A DNA stretch of 13,861 nucleotides from Actinomycetota bacterium (lineage in GTDB: Bacteria; Actinomycetota; Thermoleophilia; Gaiellales; Gaiellaceae). The notes beneath the pieces were generated by a model. The model searched no databases and was not told where the DNA came from. It was given only the letters and a program-made list of their open reading frames with translations. Shown one piece after another: positions 6,815 to 13,429 of this stretch; the first letter of the stretch is position 1, and the number at the start of each line of letters is the position of its first letter. A program made the translations under genes and the position numbers. The stretch spans positions 1-13,861 of the forward strand of contig JACCWU010000207.1 in NCBI GenBank assembly GCA_013697465.1, written 5' to 3'.

Positions 6815-7476
6815 GGCGATCCTGCCGTCCGGAGCGACGCTGCGATCGTGAACGTCACGACGCGCTTGCTCCGGGTGGGAGGCTGCGCCGGCTGCGAACC
6901 GCCGGTCAGATCCGCCGTCCGGGACTCCACGCGCGCGCTGGCGTTGAGCGTGACGTTCTCGAGCGTCGGAACGATCGAAAGCCGGGACAGAACTCGTGCC
7001 ACGGAGGCGTGCGAATAGGTCGCACCCTGAATCGTGACGCTTTGGGCCGCCGTGGACGATCCAGGGGTCGTCGCGGCTGAGGCGGTCGCGGGAGCCGCCG
7101 CCGAGGAGGCGGCACTCAAGCCGGTCAGCCAGGCGTCCTCCGGAAGAACCAGAGAAATATCCCGAAGCAGCCGATCGAACGCGATCCGAGACGAAAGCGC
7201 GGAGGAAAGCGCCGCAATGCGATTCGATCGCTCCTGCGTCAGGACGCCCTGTGAGATCGCCGGCGCCGGTGCTCTCGGCAGGCGCGCGATTGCGGACTCG
7301 ACGTCCTGGAGCGCCGTCTGCCGCTCACCGGCGGTTCCCGAGGCGGAGAAGCCGAATACCGCGGCGGCGACGGTCACGGCGGCGACACCGCCCACCGCAA
7401 CCAGGAGCGGAGTCCGCGTGGTTCCGAGCCCCTTGGCGCTCTTCTGATCGCGGGGGAGGAGGTTGACGGCGCGCAT
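6811..7476 (-). CDS. pilN: Type IV pilus assembly protein PilN
   Basis: A 221-residue bitopic protein. The N-terminal VNLLP (4-8) is the short cytoplasmic peptide that docks into a groove of PilM. A membrane helix (about 23-45), a helical linker and an external domain (about 95-215) follow. The external domain carries the ISLVLPEDAWLTGL block (106-119) and the YSHASVARVLSRL helix typical of PilN. An Ala/Ser/Thr-rich insertion at about 120-145 is probably a loop. It starts 6 nt behind the pilM stop and overlaps pilO by 4 nt. PilN and PilO normally form a heterodimer in the membrane. Confidence 0.9.
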   Translation of the reverse strand: MRAVNLLPRDQKSAKGLGTTRTPLLVAVGGVAAVTVAAAVFGFSASGTAGERQTALQDVESAIARLPRAPAPAISQGVLTQERSNRIAALSSALSSRIAFDRLLRDISLVLPEDAWLTGLSAASSAAAPATASAATTPGSSTAAQSVTIQGATYSHASVARVLSRLSIVPTLENVTLNASARVESRTADLTGGSQPAQPPTRSKRVVTFTIAASLRTAGSP

Positions 7477-7481
7477 CGTCT

Positions 7482-8876
7482 TCAGTCCTCGATTCCGAGA
7501 CCGATCGCGACCGCCAGAGACCCGGACTGGTCGCCGAGAGCCACGTCCTTCGAGAGCTTGACCCGCTCGAATGGGTCACCGAGCCGAACGGGCACGCCGA
7601 CCATCCCCTCGACGGCGTCCGCAAACCCGGACATGTGCGCTGTGCCGCCGGTGAGCACGATCTGCCCGATCCCGAGGGCCCCGGGCTGCGCCTGGTAGAA
7701 CTGAAGCGAAGCGACGAGCTCACGGGCGAAGACCCCGAGCGCACGTTGCAGACCCTCGCGCGCACTGGCGGCCCTCGCCGGCGAGAGTCCTTCGATTGTC
7801 GTCTCCTCGGCGAAGGACAGCTGCCGCTTGATGCCTTCGACCTCGCTCGGGGCCATGTCGAGCGCACGGGCGATCGGAACATTCAGCGACCATCCGCCCC
7901 AGTCGAGCATACGAGTGAACTCGCAGAATCGACCGTTCGAGACCGCGATCGTCGTGCGGTCGTGACCGACGGCGACAACCACGAGCGCACCATCGCCCGG
8001 CAAGGAGTCGGTGGGGACCACGAGCGAGCGGAGAAGCGCAAACGCCTCGAGGTCGATCCCGACCACCTCGAGACCGGCTCCTTTGCAGGCCTCGAGATAA
8101 CGCTCGACGACCTCTCGGTAGGCAACGACGAGCAGGATGCGCCGGACGGGAGTTCCGTCCTCGCGCTCCCCCTCCTCGAGGACGACGTAGTCGAGAATGG
8201 CCTCCTCTAGCGGGATCGGGAGCACCTCTTCGGCGCGGAAGCGGATCGCGTTCTCCAGCTGCCCCGCGTCCGTCACGCCTTCGATCTCGAATACGCGGAC
8301 GCCGATTCGGTTGTTGGAGACACCGAGCCGGACTCCTTTCTTCGGAAGCCCGTGCAGGTCGAAGAATCGCTCTAGTGCGCGTGAAAGCGCCTCTGCATCC
8401 CGAATCTCGCCGGAGACCATGACACCGGGCTCCAGCGGCTCGCGTACGACCTCCATCAGCTCTGGCTTGCCGTTGTTGATCACTCGCGCCGCGGCGATCT
8501 GCGACGCGCCGATCTTGAGGCCGATGAGCTTCTTGACGCGCTTGCCGCCGGAAGGAGCTGACTCTCCTTCGCCCCGGCGCCGAAGCACGAGCCGGTGGCG
8601 GCGCTGACCTTCGGACGGGCCCTCGTCGACCGTTGCTGCAGAAACCGCAGCGGCGGGCAGATCGGTGGGCATCACCGCCGTTGGAGATACGTGGTCGCTC
8701 GGGGCCCCCGCCGCGGTCCCCGTGCCGGCACCAGTCGATGCTGACGGCTGCTCGACGTCAAGCCGAAGAGTGTCAGAAGCCTCCGCCTGCGCACCCGCCG
8801 CCGCATGCGGCTCGGTCGCGCGAATCACCTCAGGCTCGAACGATCTGCTCTCGGGCCAGCTCGTCTCCTCGTTCAT
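7482..8876 (-). CDS. pilM: Type IV pilus actin-like protein PilM with a long disordered N-terminal extension
   Basis: This is the cytoplasmic actin-like component that binds the PilN tail and connects the pilus alignment complex to the motors. The FtsA/PilM-type ATPase core starts near residue 114 (KKLIGLKIGASQIAAARV). It shows phosphate-binding and adenosine-site segments around LVVVAVGHDRTTIAVSNG and GQIVLTGGTAHMSG, plus NAIRFRAEEVLPIPLEEAILDY of the PilM-specific region. At 464 residues it is about 110 longer than usual PilM. The extra N-terminus is Ala/Glu/Ser/Pro-rich and low complexity, ending in a basic stretch (91-102). The ATG at 8876 shares one base with the pilT stop (TGATG). The open frame continues upstream antisense-independent through pilT, but that part is shadow. 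Confidence 0.93.
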   Translation of the reverse strand: MNEETSWPESRSFEPEVIRATEPHAAAGAQAEASDTLRLDVEQPSASTGAGTGTAAGAPSDHVSPTAVMPTDLPAAAVSAATVDEGPSEGQRRHRLVLRRRGEGESAPSGGKRVKKLIGLKIGASQIAAARVINNGKPELMEVVREPLEPGVMVSGEIRDAEALSRALERFFDLHGLPKKGVRLGVSNNRIGVRVFEIEGVTDAGQLENAIRFRAEEVLPIPLEEAILDYVVLEEGEREDGTPVRRILLVVAYREVVERYLEACKGAGLEVVGIDLEAFALLRSLVVPTDSLPGDGALVVVAVGHDRTTIAVSNGRFCEFTRMLDWGGWSLNVPIARALDMAPSEVEGIKRQLSFAEETTIEGLSPARAASAREGLQRALGVFARELVASLQFYQAQPGALGIGQIVLTGGTAHMSGFADAVEGMVGVPVRLGDPFERVKLSKDVALGDQSGSLAVAIGLGIED

Positions 8877-10015
8877 CACGCGTTCCCCGCAAGACGGAGG
8901 CTGGGCGATGCTTCGGCGGCAGAGACATCCGCCGAGAGACCGCTGCGCTCGAGCATTCCGACGAGCTGTTCCTTGCGGCTCGAGGTCGCGAGCGCGGCTT
9001 CGATGGTGATGAGGTGCTTGCGGATGAGCTCGACAAGCCCGTGCTCCATCGTTTGCATCCCCCGCTGCGTGCTCGTCTGCATGACGGAGTAGATCTGCTC
9101 GATCTTTCCCTGTCGAATGAGGTTTCGGACGGCGTCGTCGGGAAGCAGGATCTCCAAGCAGGCGACGCGTCCTTCGCGATCCGCAGTCGGCAGGAGCGTC
9201 TGCGTCACGATGCCTTGCAAGGTGTTCGCAAGCTGCATGCGGACCTGCTCCTGCTGCGCCGGTGGAAAGACGTCGATGACCCGGTCGATGGTGCTGGGGG
9301 CGCTCTGCGTGTGCAGGGTCGCGAGGACGAGATGGCCGGTCTCCGCTGCGGTAAGCGCGGTCGAGATGGTTTCGAGATCGCGCATCTCGCCGAGGAGGAT
9401 CACGTCGGGGTCCTGGCGCAGCGCCGCGCGCAGAGCCTCGGCGAAGCTCGACGCGTCCGACCCGATCTCCCGCTGCGTGACGACGCAGCGCCTGTGCCGA
9501 TGCACGAACTCGATGGGGTCCTCGACGGTGAGGATGTGATGGGACTTCGCCCGATTGACCTCGTCGAGCATCGCAGCGAGCGTCGTCGACTTGCCCGACC
9601 CGGTCGGACCCGTGACGAGCACGAGTCCACGCGGCTTCATCGCCAGCTCGCGGAGCGATGCCGGCATGCTGAGCTCCTCGAGCGTCCGGAGCTCCTCGGG
9701 GACGTGCCGGAAGGCAGCAGCGACCGAATCGCGTTGGAAGTGGACATTGACGCGAAAGCGTCCAAGACCCGGGACGCCGTACGAGAAGTCCAGCTGGCGT
9801 TTGACCTCGAGCTGCTTCTGCTGCTCGGTCGAAAGGATCCGATACAGGAGCGTCCGCGTGTCGTCCGCGCGGAGCTGCTCGGCTCCTTCGAGCCACTGGA
9901 GCTCGCCGTTCACCCGAACGGATGGAGGAGCGCCCGGCACAACGTGGAGGTCCGACGCGAGGGCCTCGACCGTGCGCGCAAGTAGATCGTCGATGGAGGT
10001 CGGCGCCGCATCCAT
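8876..10015 (-). CDS. pilT: Type IV pilus retraction ATPase PilT
   Basis: A 379-residue hexameric ATPase of the secretion-ATPase family that depolymerises pili to generate twitching or DNA-uptake force. Visible motifs are an N-terminal PAS-like domain with SDLHVVPGAPPSVRVNG (21-37), Walker A GPTGSGKST (136-144), Asp box EDPIEF (165-170), Walker B DVILLGE (204-210), His box GHLVLATLHT (227-236), and the PilT-specific AIRNLIRE motif as AVRNLIRQ (295-302). It lacks the tetracysteine zinc site of PilB, which supports PilT. It is the first gene of the pilT-M-N-O operon; the ATG at 10015 lies 13 nt beyond a sigma-28-like -10. Confidence 0.96.
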   Translation of the reverse strand: MDAAPTSIDDLLARTVEALASDLHVVPGAPPSVRVNGELQWLEGAEQLRADDTRTLLYRILSTEQQKQLEVKRQLDFSYGVPGLGRFRVNVHFQRDSVAAAFRHVPEELRTLEELSMPASLRELAMKPRGLVLVTGPTGSGKSTTLAAMLDEVNRAKSHHILTVEDPIEFVHRHRRCVVTQREIGSDASSFAEALRAALRQDPDVILLGEMRDLETISTALTAAETGHLVLATLHTQSAPSTIDRVIDVFPPAQQEQVRMQLANTLQGIVTQTLLPTADREGRVACLEILLPDDAVRNLIRQGKIEQIYSVMQTSTQRGMQTMEHGLVELIRKHLITIEAALATSSRKEQLVGMLERSGLSADVSAAEASPSLRLAGNA

Positions 10016-10027
10016 GGGACAGGGTGC

Positions 10028-10055
10028 GTATCGGCACTCCCCTTCTCGACCTTGA
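10028..10055 (-). promoter_or_regulatory. Sigma-28-like promoter of the pilTMNO operon
   Basis: The minus strand reads TCAAG, 15 nt, GCCGATAC, with the -10 ending 12 nt before the pilT ATG. A start about seven nt downstream leaves a leader of roughly six nt with no SD. It has the same -35, spacer length and -10 as the pilC promoter, although the spacers themselves are unrelated, so this is functional conservation and not a recent duplication. Confidence 0.82.
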
Positions 10056-10113
10056 GTGGCGCCCGATCGGGCTCCGGGCTTCGGCTCCTACCCGCGTGCT
10101 CCCCCGCAAATCA

Positions 10114-10124
10114 CCCAAATTGGG
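10114..10124. repeat. Short inverted repeat CCCAA-A-TTGGG upstream of the pilin gene
   Basis: A perfect 5-bp dyad around one base, in an AT-richer patch of an otherwise GC-rich intergenic region, about 80-90 bp before the pilin ATG. It could be an operator or an activator site for the pilin promoter, but it is short enough to be chance. Confidence 0.3.
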
Positions 10125-10187
10125 GTATGGCGCTCCCCACCGGTCCGCCGATGCGTGTTCGGCATATCCGCACCCCTACCCGACTGC

Positions 10188-10195
10188 GGAAGGAG
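10188..10195 (+). promoter_or_regulatory. Strong ribosome binding site of the major pilin gene
   Basis: GGAAGGAG lies 8 nt before the ATG at 10204. It is a near-perfect Shine-Dalgarno and fixes the start. The pilB, pilT, pilC and thioredoxin-fold genes here start close behind their promoters with weak or no SD, so the contrast is informative and fits high expression of a structural subunit. Confidence 0.85.
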
Positions 10196-10203
10196 ACCAC
10201 GCA

Positions 10204-10623
10204 ATGTTCAAGCGGATTCGGCAGCGTCTCGACGGGAACGGCGAGCAGGGCTTCACCCTGATCGAGCTCCTCGTCGTCATCATCATCATCGGCATCCTGC
10301 TCGCAATCGCGGTGCCCTCGTACTTGGGCTTCCGGGATCGAGCGAACAACAGCGCGGCAAAGGCGAACCTGCGAGCGGCTCTACCGGCCGCGGAGGCGTA
10401 TTACGCCGACGCCGTAGCGGACGGTGGCGGCGGCGGCTCCTACGTCGGACTCACCCCCGTGAAGCTGAAGGCGATCGACTCGGGCATCTCGGACACCCTC
10501 ACGGTCGCGTCGGCGGCAGCTGCGACGTACTGCCTCACGGACACGGTGGGCGGCAAGGTGTGGAGCGTCCTCGGCCCCGGTGCCTCGGCCACGGACTTCA
10601 AGGCGAACGCCACCTGCGCGTAG
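10204..10623 (+). CDS. pilA: Major type IV pilin (PilA-like prepilin)
   Basis: A 139-residue type IVa prepilin. The 16-residue basic leader ends in GEQG; cleavage before Phe17 by the prepilin peptidase leaves FTLIELLVVI with the assembly Glu at +5, and the hydrophobic stalk runs to about residue 38. A helical stretch (45-72), a glycine-rich turn (GGGGG, 74-78) and a small beta domain follow. Cys110 and Cys138 near the C-terminus are placed as in the pilin disulfide D-loop. A strong SD, its own long-stem terminator and its small size fit the abundant fibre subunit. It is divergent from pilT. Major rather than minor status is inferred from expression signals. Confidence 0.93.
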   Translation: MFKRIRQRLDGNGEQGFTLIELLVVIIIIGILLAIAVPSYLGFRDRANNSAAKANLRAALPAAEAYYADAVADGGGGGSYVGLTPVKLKAIDSGISDTLTVASAAAATYCLTDTVGGKVWSVLGPGASATDFKANATCA

Positions 10624-10640
10624 TTCGAGCGGAAGTTGAA

Positions 10641-10677
10641 CCACGAAAAAGGCGCGGATACCGCGCCTTTTTTGTGG
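10641..10677. terminator. Intrinsic terminator after the pilin gene, bidirectional
   Basis: A 17-bp stem (CCACGAAAAAGGCGCGG against CCGCGCCTTTTTTGTGG, with one G-U wobble) closes a three-base loop ATA, 17 bp behind the pilin stop. The A-run and T-run flank the GC core, so it works as a rho-independent terminator on the plus strand. It has the same form on the minus strand. It isolates the pilin mRNA from the next promoter. Confidence 0.92.
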
Positions 10678-10711
10678 CCCCGCGTCATGACCGGCCATGG
10701 CCTGTCCTCGA

Positions 10712-10739
10712 TAAAGCCCCCGTACTCGCCTGCCGATAA
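10712..10739 (+). promoter_or_regulatory. Sigma-28-like promoter of the thioredoxin-fold gene (full consensus match)
   Basis: TAAAG, 15 nt, GCCGATAA: the textbook FliA/WhiG -35 and -10 with the usual spacing. The -10 ends 7 nt before the GTG at 10747, so the predicted transcript begins at or within a base or two of the start codon and is leaderless. The pilin terminator just upstream confirms that this is the head of a new transcription unit. Confidence 0.87.
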
Positions 10740-10746
10740 GGAACCG

Positions 10747-11301
10747 GTGACCCTGACTCTCAGCCCCCCGATTCGTGTGTTCGCCCTCGTGGGCATCATC
10801 GCCGCGACAGCTGTCGGCGCGTTTCTCTTCTTGGTCGCCCGACCGGGCGCGTCCGAGGGCTCGGGCTCGCCCGCGGCGCCGACGACCTCGACTGTCAGGC
10901 AGGGCGCAACGAAGTCGGCAACTCCGACTCCGGGCACGGAGACGCCGACTGCGCAGCGCCGTCCACGGAGCGCGCCCCTGCAGACGAAGAGTGGCTTCCC
11001 GCTCAAGGTCGACCGCGCGCTGCGGAAGAGCCGACCCGTCATCGTCGTCGTCTACATGCCCGGTTCGAGCGTAGATCGCATCGTCCTCGGCGAGGCGCTG
11101 AGAGCTTCGAGGCAATCTCGCGCGTCGTACGTGCCCGTCAGCGCCTTGAACGAGCGCGTAGCTCGTCAGCTCGTCGCGAAGACGGGTGTCCTGCCCCAAC
11201 CGGCTGTGCTCGTTCTCAAGAACCCCGGCATCGTGGTCGCAACGCTGAGCGTGACCGACAGCGAGACGATCGCCCAAGCGGTAGCGCTCGCCCGACGATG
11301 A
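10747..11301 (+). CDS. Membrane-anchored thioredoxin-fold protein without CXXC
   Basis: A 184-residue protein I cannot assign to a named family. One membrane helix (about 9-31) is followed by a Ser/Thr/Pro/Ala-rich linker (32-80) and an external alpha/beta domain (85-184). The domain reads like a thioredoxin fold: strand RPVIVVVYMPG (96-106), a helix, strand YVPVSA (128-133), a helix, then LPQPAVLVLKNPG (149-161) with the expected cis-proline. Where thioredoxins carry WCGPC this protein has MPGSSVD and no cysteine at all, so it cannot be a disulfide oxidoreductase. The start GTG 10747 fits the promoter; longer in-frame starts would lie inside the pilin terminator. It is coupled to the next gene (ATGA) and co-regulated with pil genes. 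A binding or scaffold role in pilus assembly is only inference. Confidence 0.8.
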   Translation: MTLTLSPPIRVFALVGIIAATAVGAFLFLVARPGASEGSGSPAAPTTSTVRQGATKSATPTPGTETPTAQRRPRSAPLQTKSGFPLKVDRALRKSRPVIVVVYMPGSSVDRIVLGEALRASRQSRASYVPVSALNERVARQLVAKTGVLPQPAVLVLKNPGIVVATLSVTDSETIAQAVALARR

Positions 11302-11570
11302 CCGATGTGAATACCGCCCAGGCGGTTCCCGGACGGGAGCTCTACACTCGGCACGCGCTCGCGGGAGGACGCTCCGTCGCAATGCTTCGGATCGTGGACT
11401 ATGCCGACTACTGTCTTGTCGAGGCCGAGGTGTGGCCGAAGGACGCCGACACGCAAGAGCCGGTACGCGTGGGGCCATACACGTTTCCGAGCGCCGTGGA
11501 GGCAACGCGCTTCGTGACGCACGCGCTCGAGGCGCTCATGGTGCTCGGCTGCGACGTCAAAGCGGCCTGA
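11298..11570 (+). CDS. Small soluble protein of unknown function, pil-locus associated
   Basis: Ninety residues, no signal or membrane segment, one cysteine near the C-terminus. I do not recognise the family. The composition suggests beta strands (VAMLRIVDYADYCLVEAEVW, 27-46) and a C-terminal helix (SAVEATRFVTHALEALMVLG, 65-84), as in a small alpha/beta domain. The ATG overlaps the stop of the thioredoxin-fold gene by ATGA, so the two are translated from one message driven by the sigma-28-like promoter, and the products may act together, one at the membrane and one in the cytoplasm. It converges with pilB across 61 bp. Confidence 0.75.
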   Translation: MTDVNTAQAVPGRELYTRHALAGGRSVAMLRIVDYADYCLVEAEVWPKDADTQEPVRVGPYTFPSAVEATRFVTHALEALMVLGCDVKAA

Positions 11571-11616
11571 CCTCACTCAGACCACCGGCCGAGACCCCCG
11601 CTACCACCTGCTAGGA

Positions 11617-11640
11617 CTAGGAGAGTTTGGCCTAGGAGAG
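11617..11640. repeat. Direct repeat CTAGGAGAG at the pilB 3' end
   Basis: Two copies of CTAGGAGAG start 15 bp apart. On the pilB strand each copy reads CTC TCC TAG in the pilB frame, so the last two codons and stop of pilB are repeated just behind it. A third in-frame TAG follows (11611-11613). A small tandem duplication is the simplest reading. No convincing terminator is seen between the convergent genes. Confidence 0.5.
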
Positions 11641-13410
11641 GACGCGGGCGAGCTCTTCGACGGACGTGAGGCCGGACATGACCTTCTCGAGCCCGTCGTC
11701 CCAGAGTGTTCGCATGCCGTTGGCCATCGCGGCGCGGCCGATCTCGTCCCGGCTCGCGTGCTGGACCGCGAGGGCCGCGATGTCCTCGGACATGCGCAGG
11801 AACTGGAAGAGCCCGATCCGGCCGCGGTAGCCCGTCTGGTTGCATCTCGGGCAACCCTTCTTGCGATAGAACACCGCACCGTCGGACGCAGCCGCTACCT
11901 CGGGCGAAACCCGCGCTTCGAGCAGCTCCGCCTGCGTCGGCTGGTACGCCTCGCAGCAGTGTGTACAGAGCTTGCGCGCGAGGCGCTGTGCGAGGACCGC
12001 GGACACCGCCGCCCCGGTCAGGAACGGCTCGACTCCCATCTCTCCGAGACGTGTGATCGTCGAGGGCGCGTCGTTCGTGTGCAGCGTCGAAAGGACGAAG
12101 TGGCCGGTGAGCGCCGCCTCGATCGAGATCTTCGCGGTCTCGACGTCACGGATCTCGCCGACCATGACCACATCGGGATCGGAGCGGAGGATCGAACGCA
12201 GCGCAGATGCGAAAGTCAAGCCCGTGCGCACGTTGATCTGAACCTGATTGACGCCGACGAGCCGGTATTCAACGGGGTCCTCGACCGTGATGACGTTGAT
12301 CTCCGGACGGTTGATGCTCGCCAGGCAGCCGTACAGCGTCGTCGACTTGCCGGAGCCGGTGGGACCGGTGACGAGTAGAGCTCCAGTCGGAAGGCTGACG
12401 ATCTCCTCGAGCTGCGCGCGCATTGCATCCGAGAGACCGAGCTCCGTCATCGTCGGAGCTCGCCGGGACTTGTCGAGGAGGCGCATCACGACCTTCTCAC
12501 CCTCGACCGTCGGCAGGGTGGCGACGCGGATGTCGAGCGTCCTCCCCACAGCGCCCGCCGTCAGCGTGATGCGACCGTCCTGCGGCTTCCGCCGCTCGGC
12601 GATATCGAGCTTCGCCAGAACCTTGAGTCGCGTCGTCACGCCCGGTGCCATCTTCTTCGGAACCCGCTGGACCTCGCGCAGGACACCGTCCACGCGGAAG
12701 CGAATGACGAGCGCGTCTTCCTGCGGCTCGAAGTGGACGTCCGAGGCGCTCTCCTCTGCGGCCTGGAAGATCAAGGCGTTCACGAGGCGGACCAGCGGCC
12801 CGTCGGAGACTCCATCCTCGACCTCGAGGTCGTCGGCGAGCGCTTCGGTGTCGTCCACCTCGAGGAGTGCGCTTCCCACCGCCTCCGCGGCCCGTACCAG
12901 ACGCCGCAACTCGGTGAGGATGTCCTCGCGCGAAGCGACGGCGAGCCCAAGCGTGTGGCGAGTAGCGAGCCGGAGCTCGTCGATGGCGTGGAGGTTCCCG
13001 GGATCGGCGACCGCAACCTTGAGCACGTCTTCCTCGAGCGCATACGGAACGGCGACCGCGCGCTCGAGCGTCATCAGCGGGATGAGCTGGGCAGCGTCGA
13101 GCGCAACTCCCACCGACGGGAGCTCGATGAACGGGAGGTGGTGACGTGTTGCGAGCATTCGAGCAACGCCGTCGGTCGTCGCGACGCCTTCGTCGATGAA
13201 AGCCTGCGTGACGGAGGCGCCGTCGAGGGTCCGGCCTCGGGCGAGCGCGATCACGTCGGGCGCGACGAGGCCGGTCCGACCCAACAGGTCGAGCACGAGC
13301 TCCGCAGTCTCGTTGACCCCGACTCCCGTGCCAAGAGCATGCACGGACGCACCCAACCCCGGCCCACCGGACCCGGCGACGCGAACGCGCGGTAGACGAT
13401 CTGCATTCAT
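11632..13410 (-). CDS. pilB: Type IV pilus extension ATPase PilB
   Basis: A 592-residue hexameric motor that powers pilus polymerisation through PilC. Domains: N-terminal MshEN/T2SSE_N region (about 60-165), linker, N2 PAS-like domain with SASDVHFEP (221-229), then the ATPase core. Core motifs are Walker A GPTGSGKST (349-357), Asp box EDPVE (377-381), Walker B DVVMVGE (413-419) and His box GHFVLSTLHT (436-445). The tetracysteine zinc site is C482/C485 and C520/C523, which separates it from PilT. I place the start at ATG 13410; the longer open frame upstream runs into the promoter and the peptidase gene. A GAGGGAT stretch 6 nt upstream could act as SD. It follows the prepilin peptidase gene but has its own sigma-28-like promoter in between. 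Confidence 0.96.
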   Translation of the reverse strand: MNADRLPRVRVAGSGGPGLGASVHALGTGVGVNETAELVLDLLGRTGLVAPDVIALARGRTLDGASVTQAFIDEGVATTDGVARMLATRHHLPFIELPSVGVALDAAQLIPLMTLERAVAVPYALEEDVLKVAVADPGNLHAIDELRLATRHTLGLAVASREDILTELRRLVRAAEAVGSALLEVDDTEALADDLEVEDGVSDGPLVRLVNALIFQAAEESASDVHFEPQEDALVIRFRVDGVLREVQRVPKKMAPGVTTRLKVLAKLDIAERRKPQDGRITLTAGAVGRTLDIRVATLPTVEGEKVVMRLLDKSRRAPTMTELGLSDAMRAQLEEIVSLPTGALLVTGPTGSGKSTTLYGCLASINRPEINVITVEDPVEYRLVGVNQVQINVRTGLTFASALRSILRSDPDVVMVGEIRDVETAKISIEAALTGHFVLSTLHTNDAPSTITRLGEMGVEPFLTGAAVSAVLAQRLARKLCTHCCEAYQPTQAELLEARVSPEVAAASDGAVFYRKKGCPRCNQTGYRGRIGLFQFLRMSEDIAALAVQHASRDEIGRAAMANGMRTLWDDGLEKVMSGLTSVEELARVLS

Positions 13411-13429
13411 CAGCGATCCCTCATGCGAG

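Larger units (their letters stand above)
10016..10203. other. Divergent intergenic region pilT / major pilin gene
   Basis: This 188-bp non-coding stretch holds the pilT promoter (10028-10055, minus), a short inverted repeat (10114-10124) and the pilin Shine-Dalgarno (10188-10195). No GCCGATA element faces the pilin gene; the nearest variant, GCCGATGC at 10147-10154, lacks a TCAAG/TAAAG at the right spacing. A pilin promoter of another class is expected here, but I could not place it. Confidence 0.6.

Noticed and set aside
8877..10118. Upstream continuation of the PilM frame through pilT (a frame of 878 codons).
   Set aside because: The continuation is the out-of-frame shadow of pilT, whose motifs are intact in another frame. 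PilM starts at the TGATG junction.
10121..10137. Sigma-54-type promoter for the pilin gene, as in proteobacteria.
   Set aside because: No GG-N10-GC with the TGGCAC/TTGC context is present.
10147..10154. GCCGATGC as a sixth sigma-28-like -10 for the pilin gene.
   Set aside because: The seventh base is wrong and no TCAAG/TAAAG lies 15 nt upstream (ATGGC is there).
10636..10746. ATG at 10636 as the start of the thioredoxin-fold gene.
   Set aside because: It lies just before and reads through the pilin terminator and the promoter; GTG 10747 matches the predicted transcription start and gives a normal N-terminal membrane anchor.
11571..11635. Terminator between the convergent 90-residue gene and pilB.
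   Set aside because: Only a weak CTAGG/CCTAG pairing with a long loop and no T-run.
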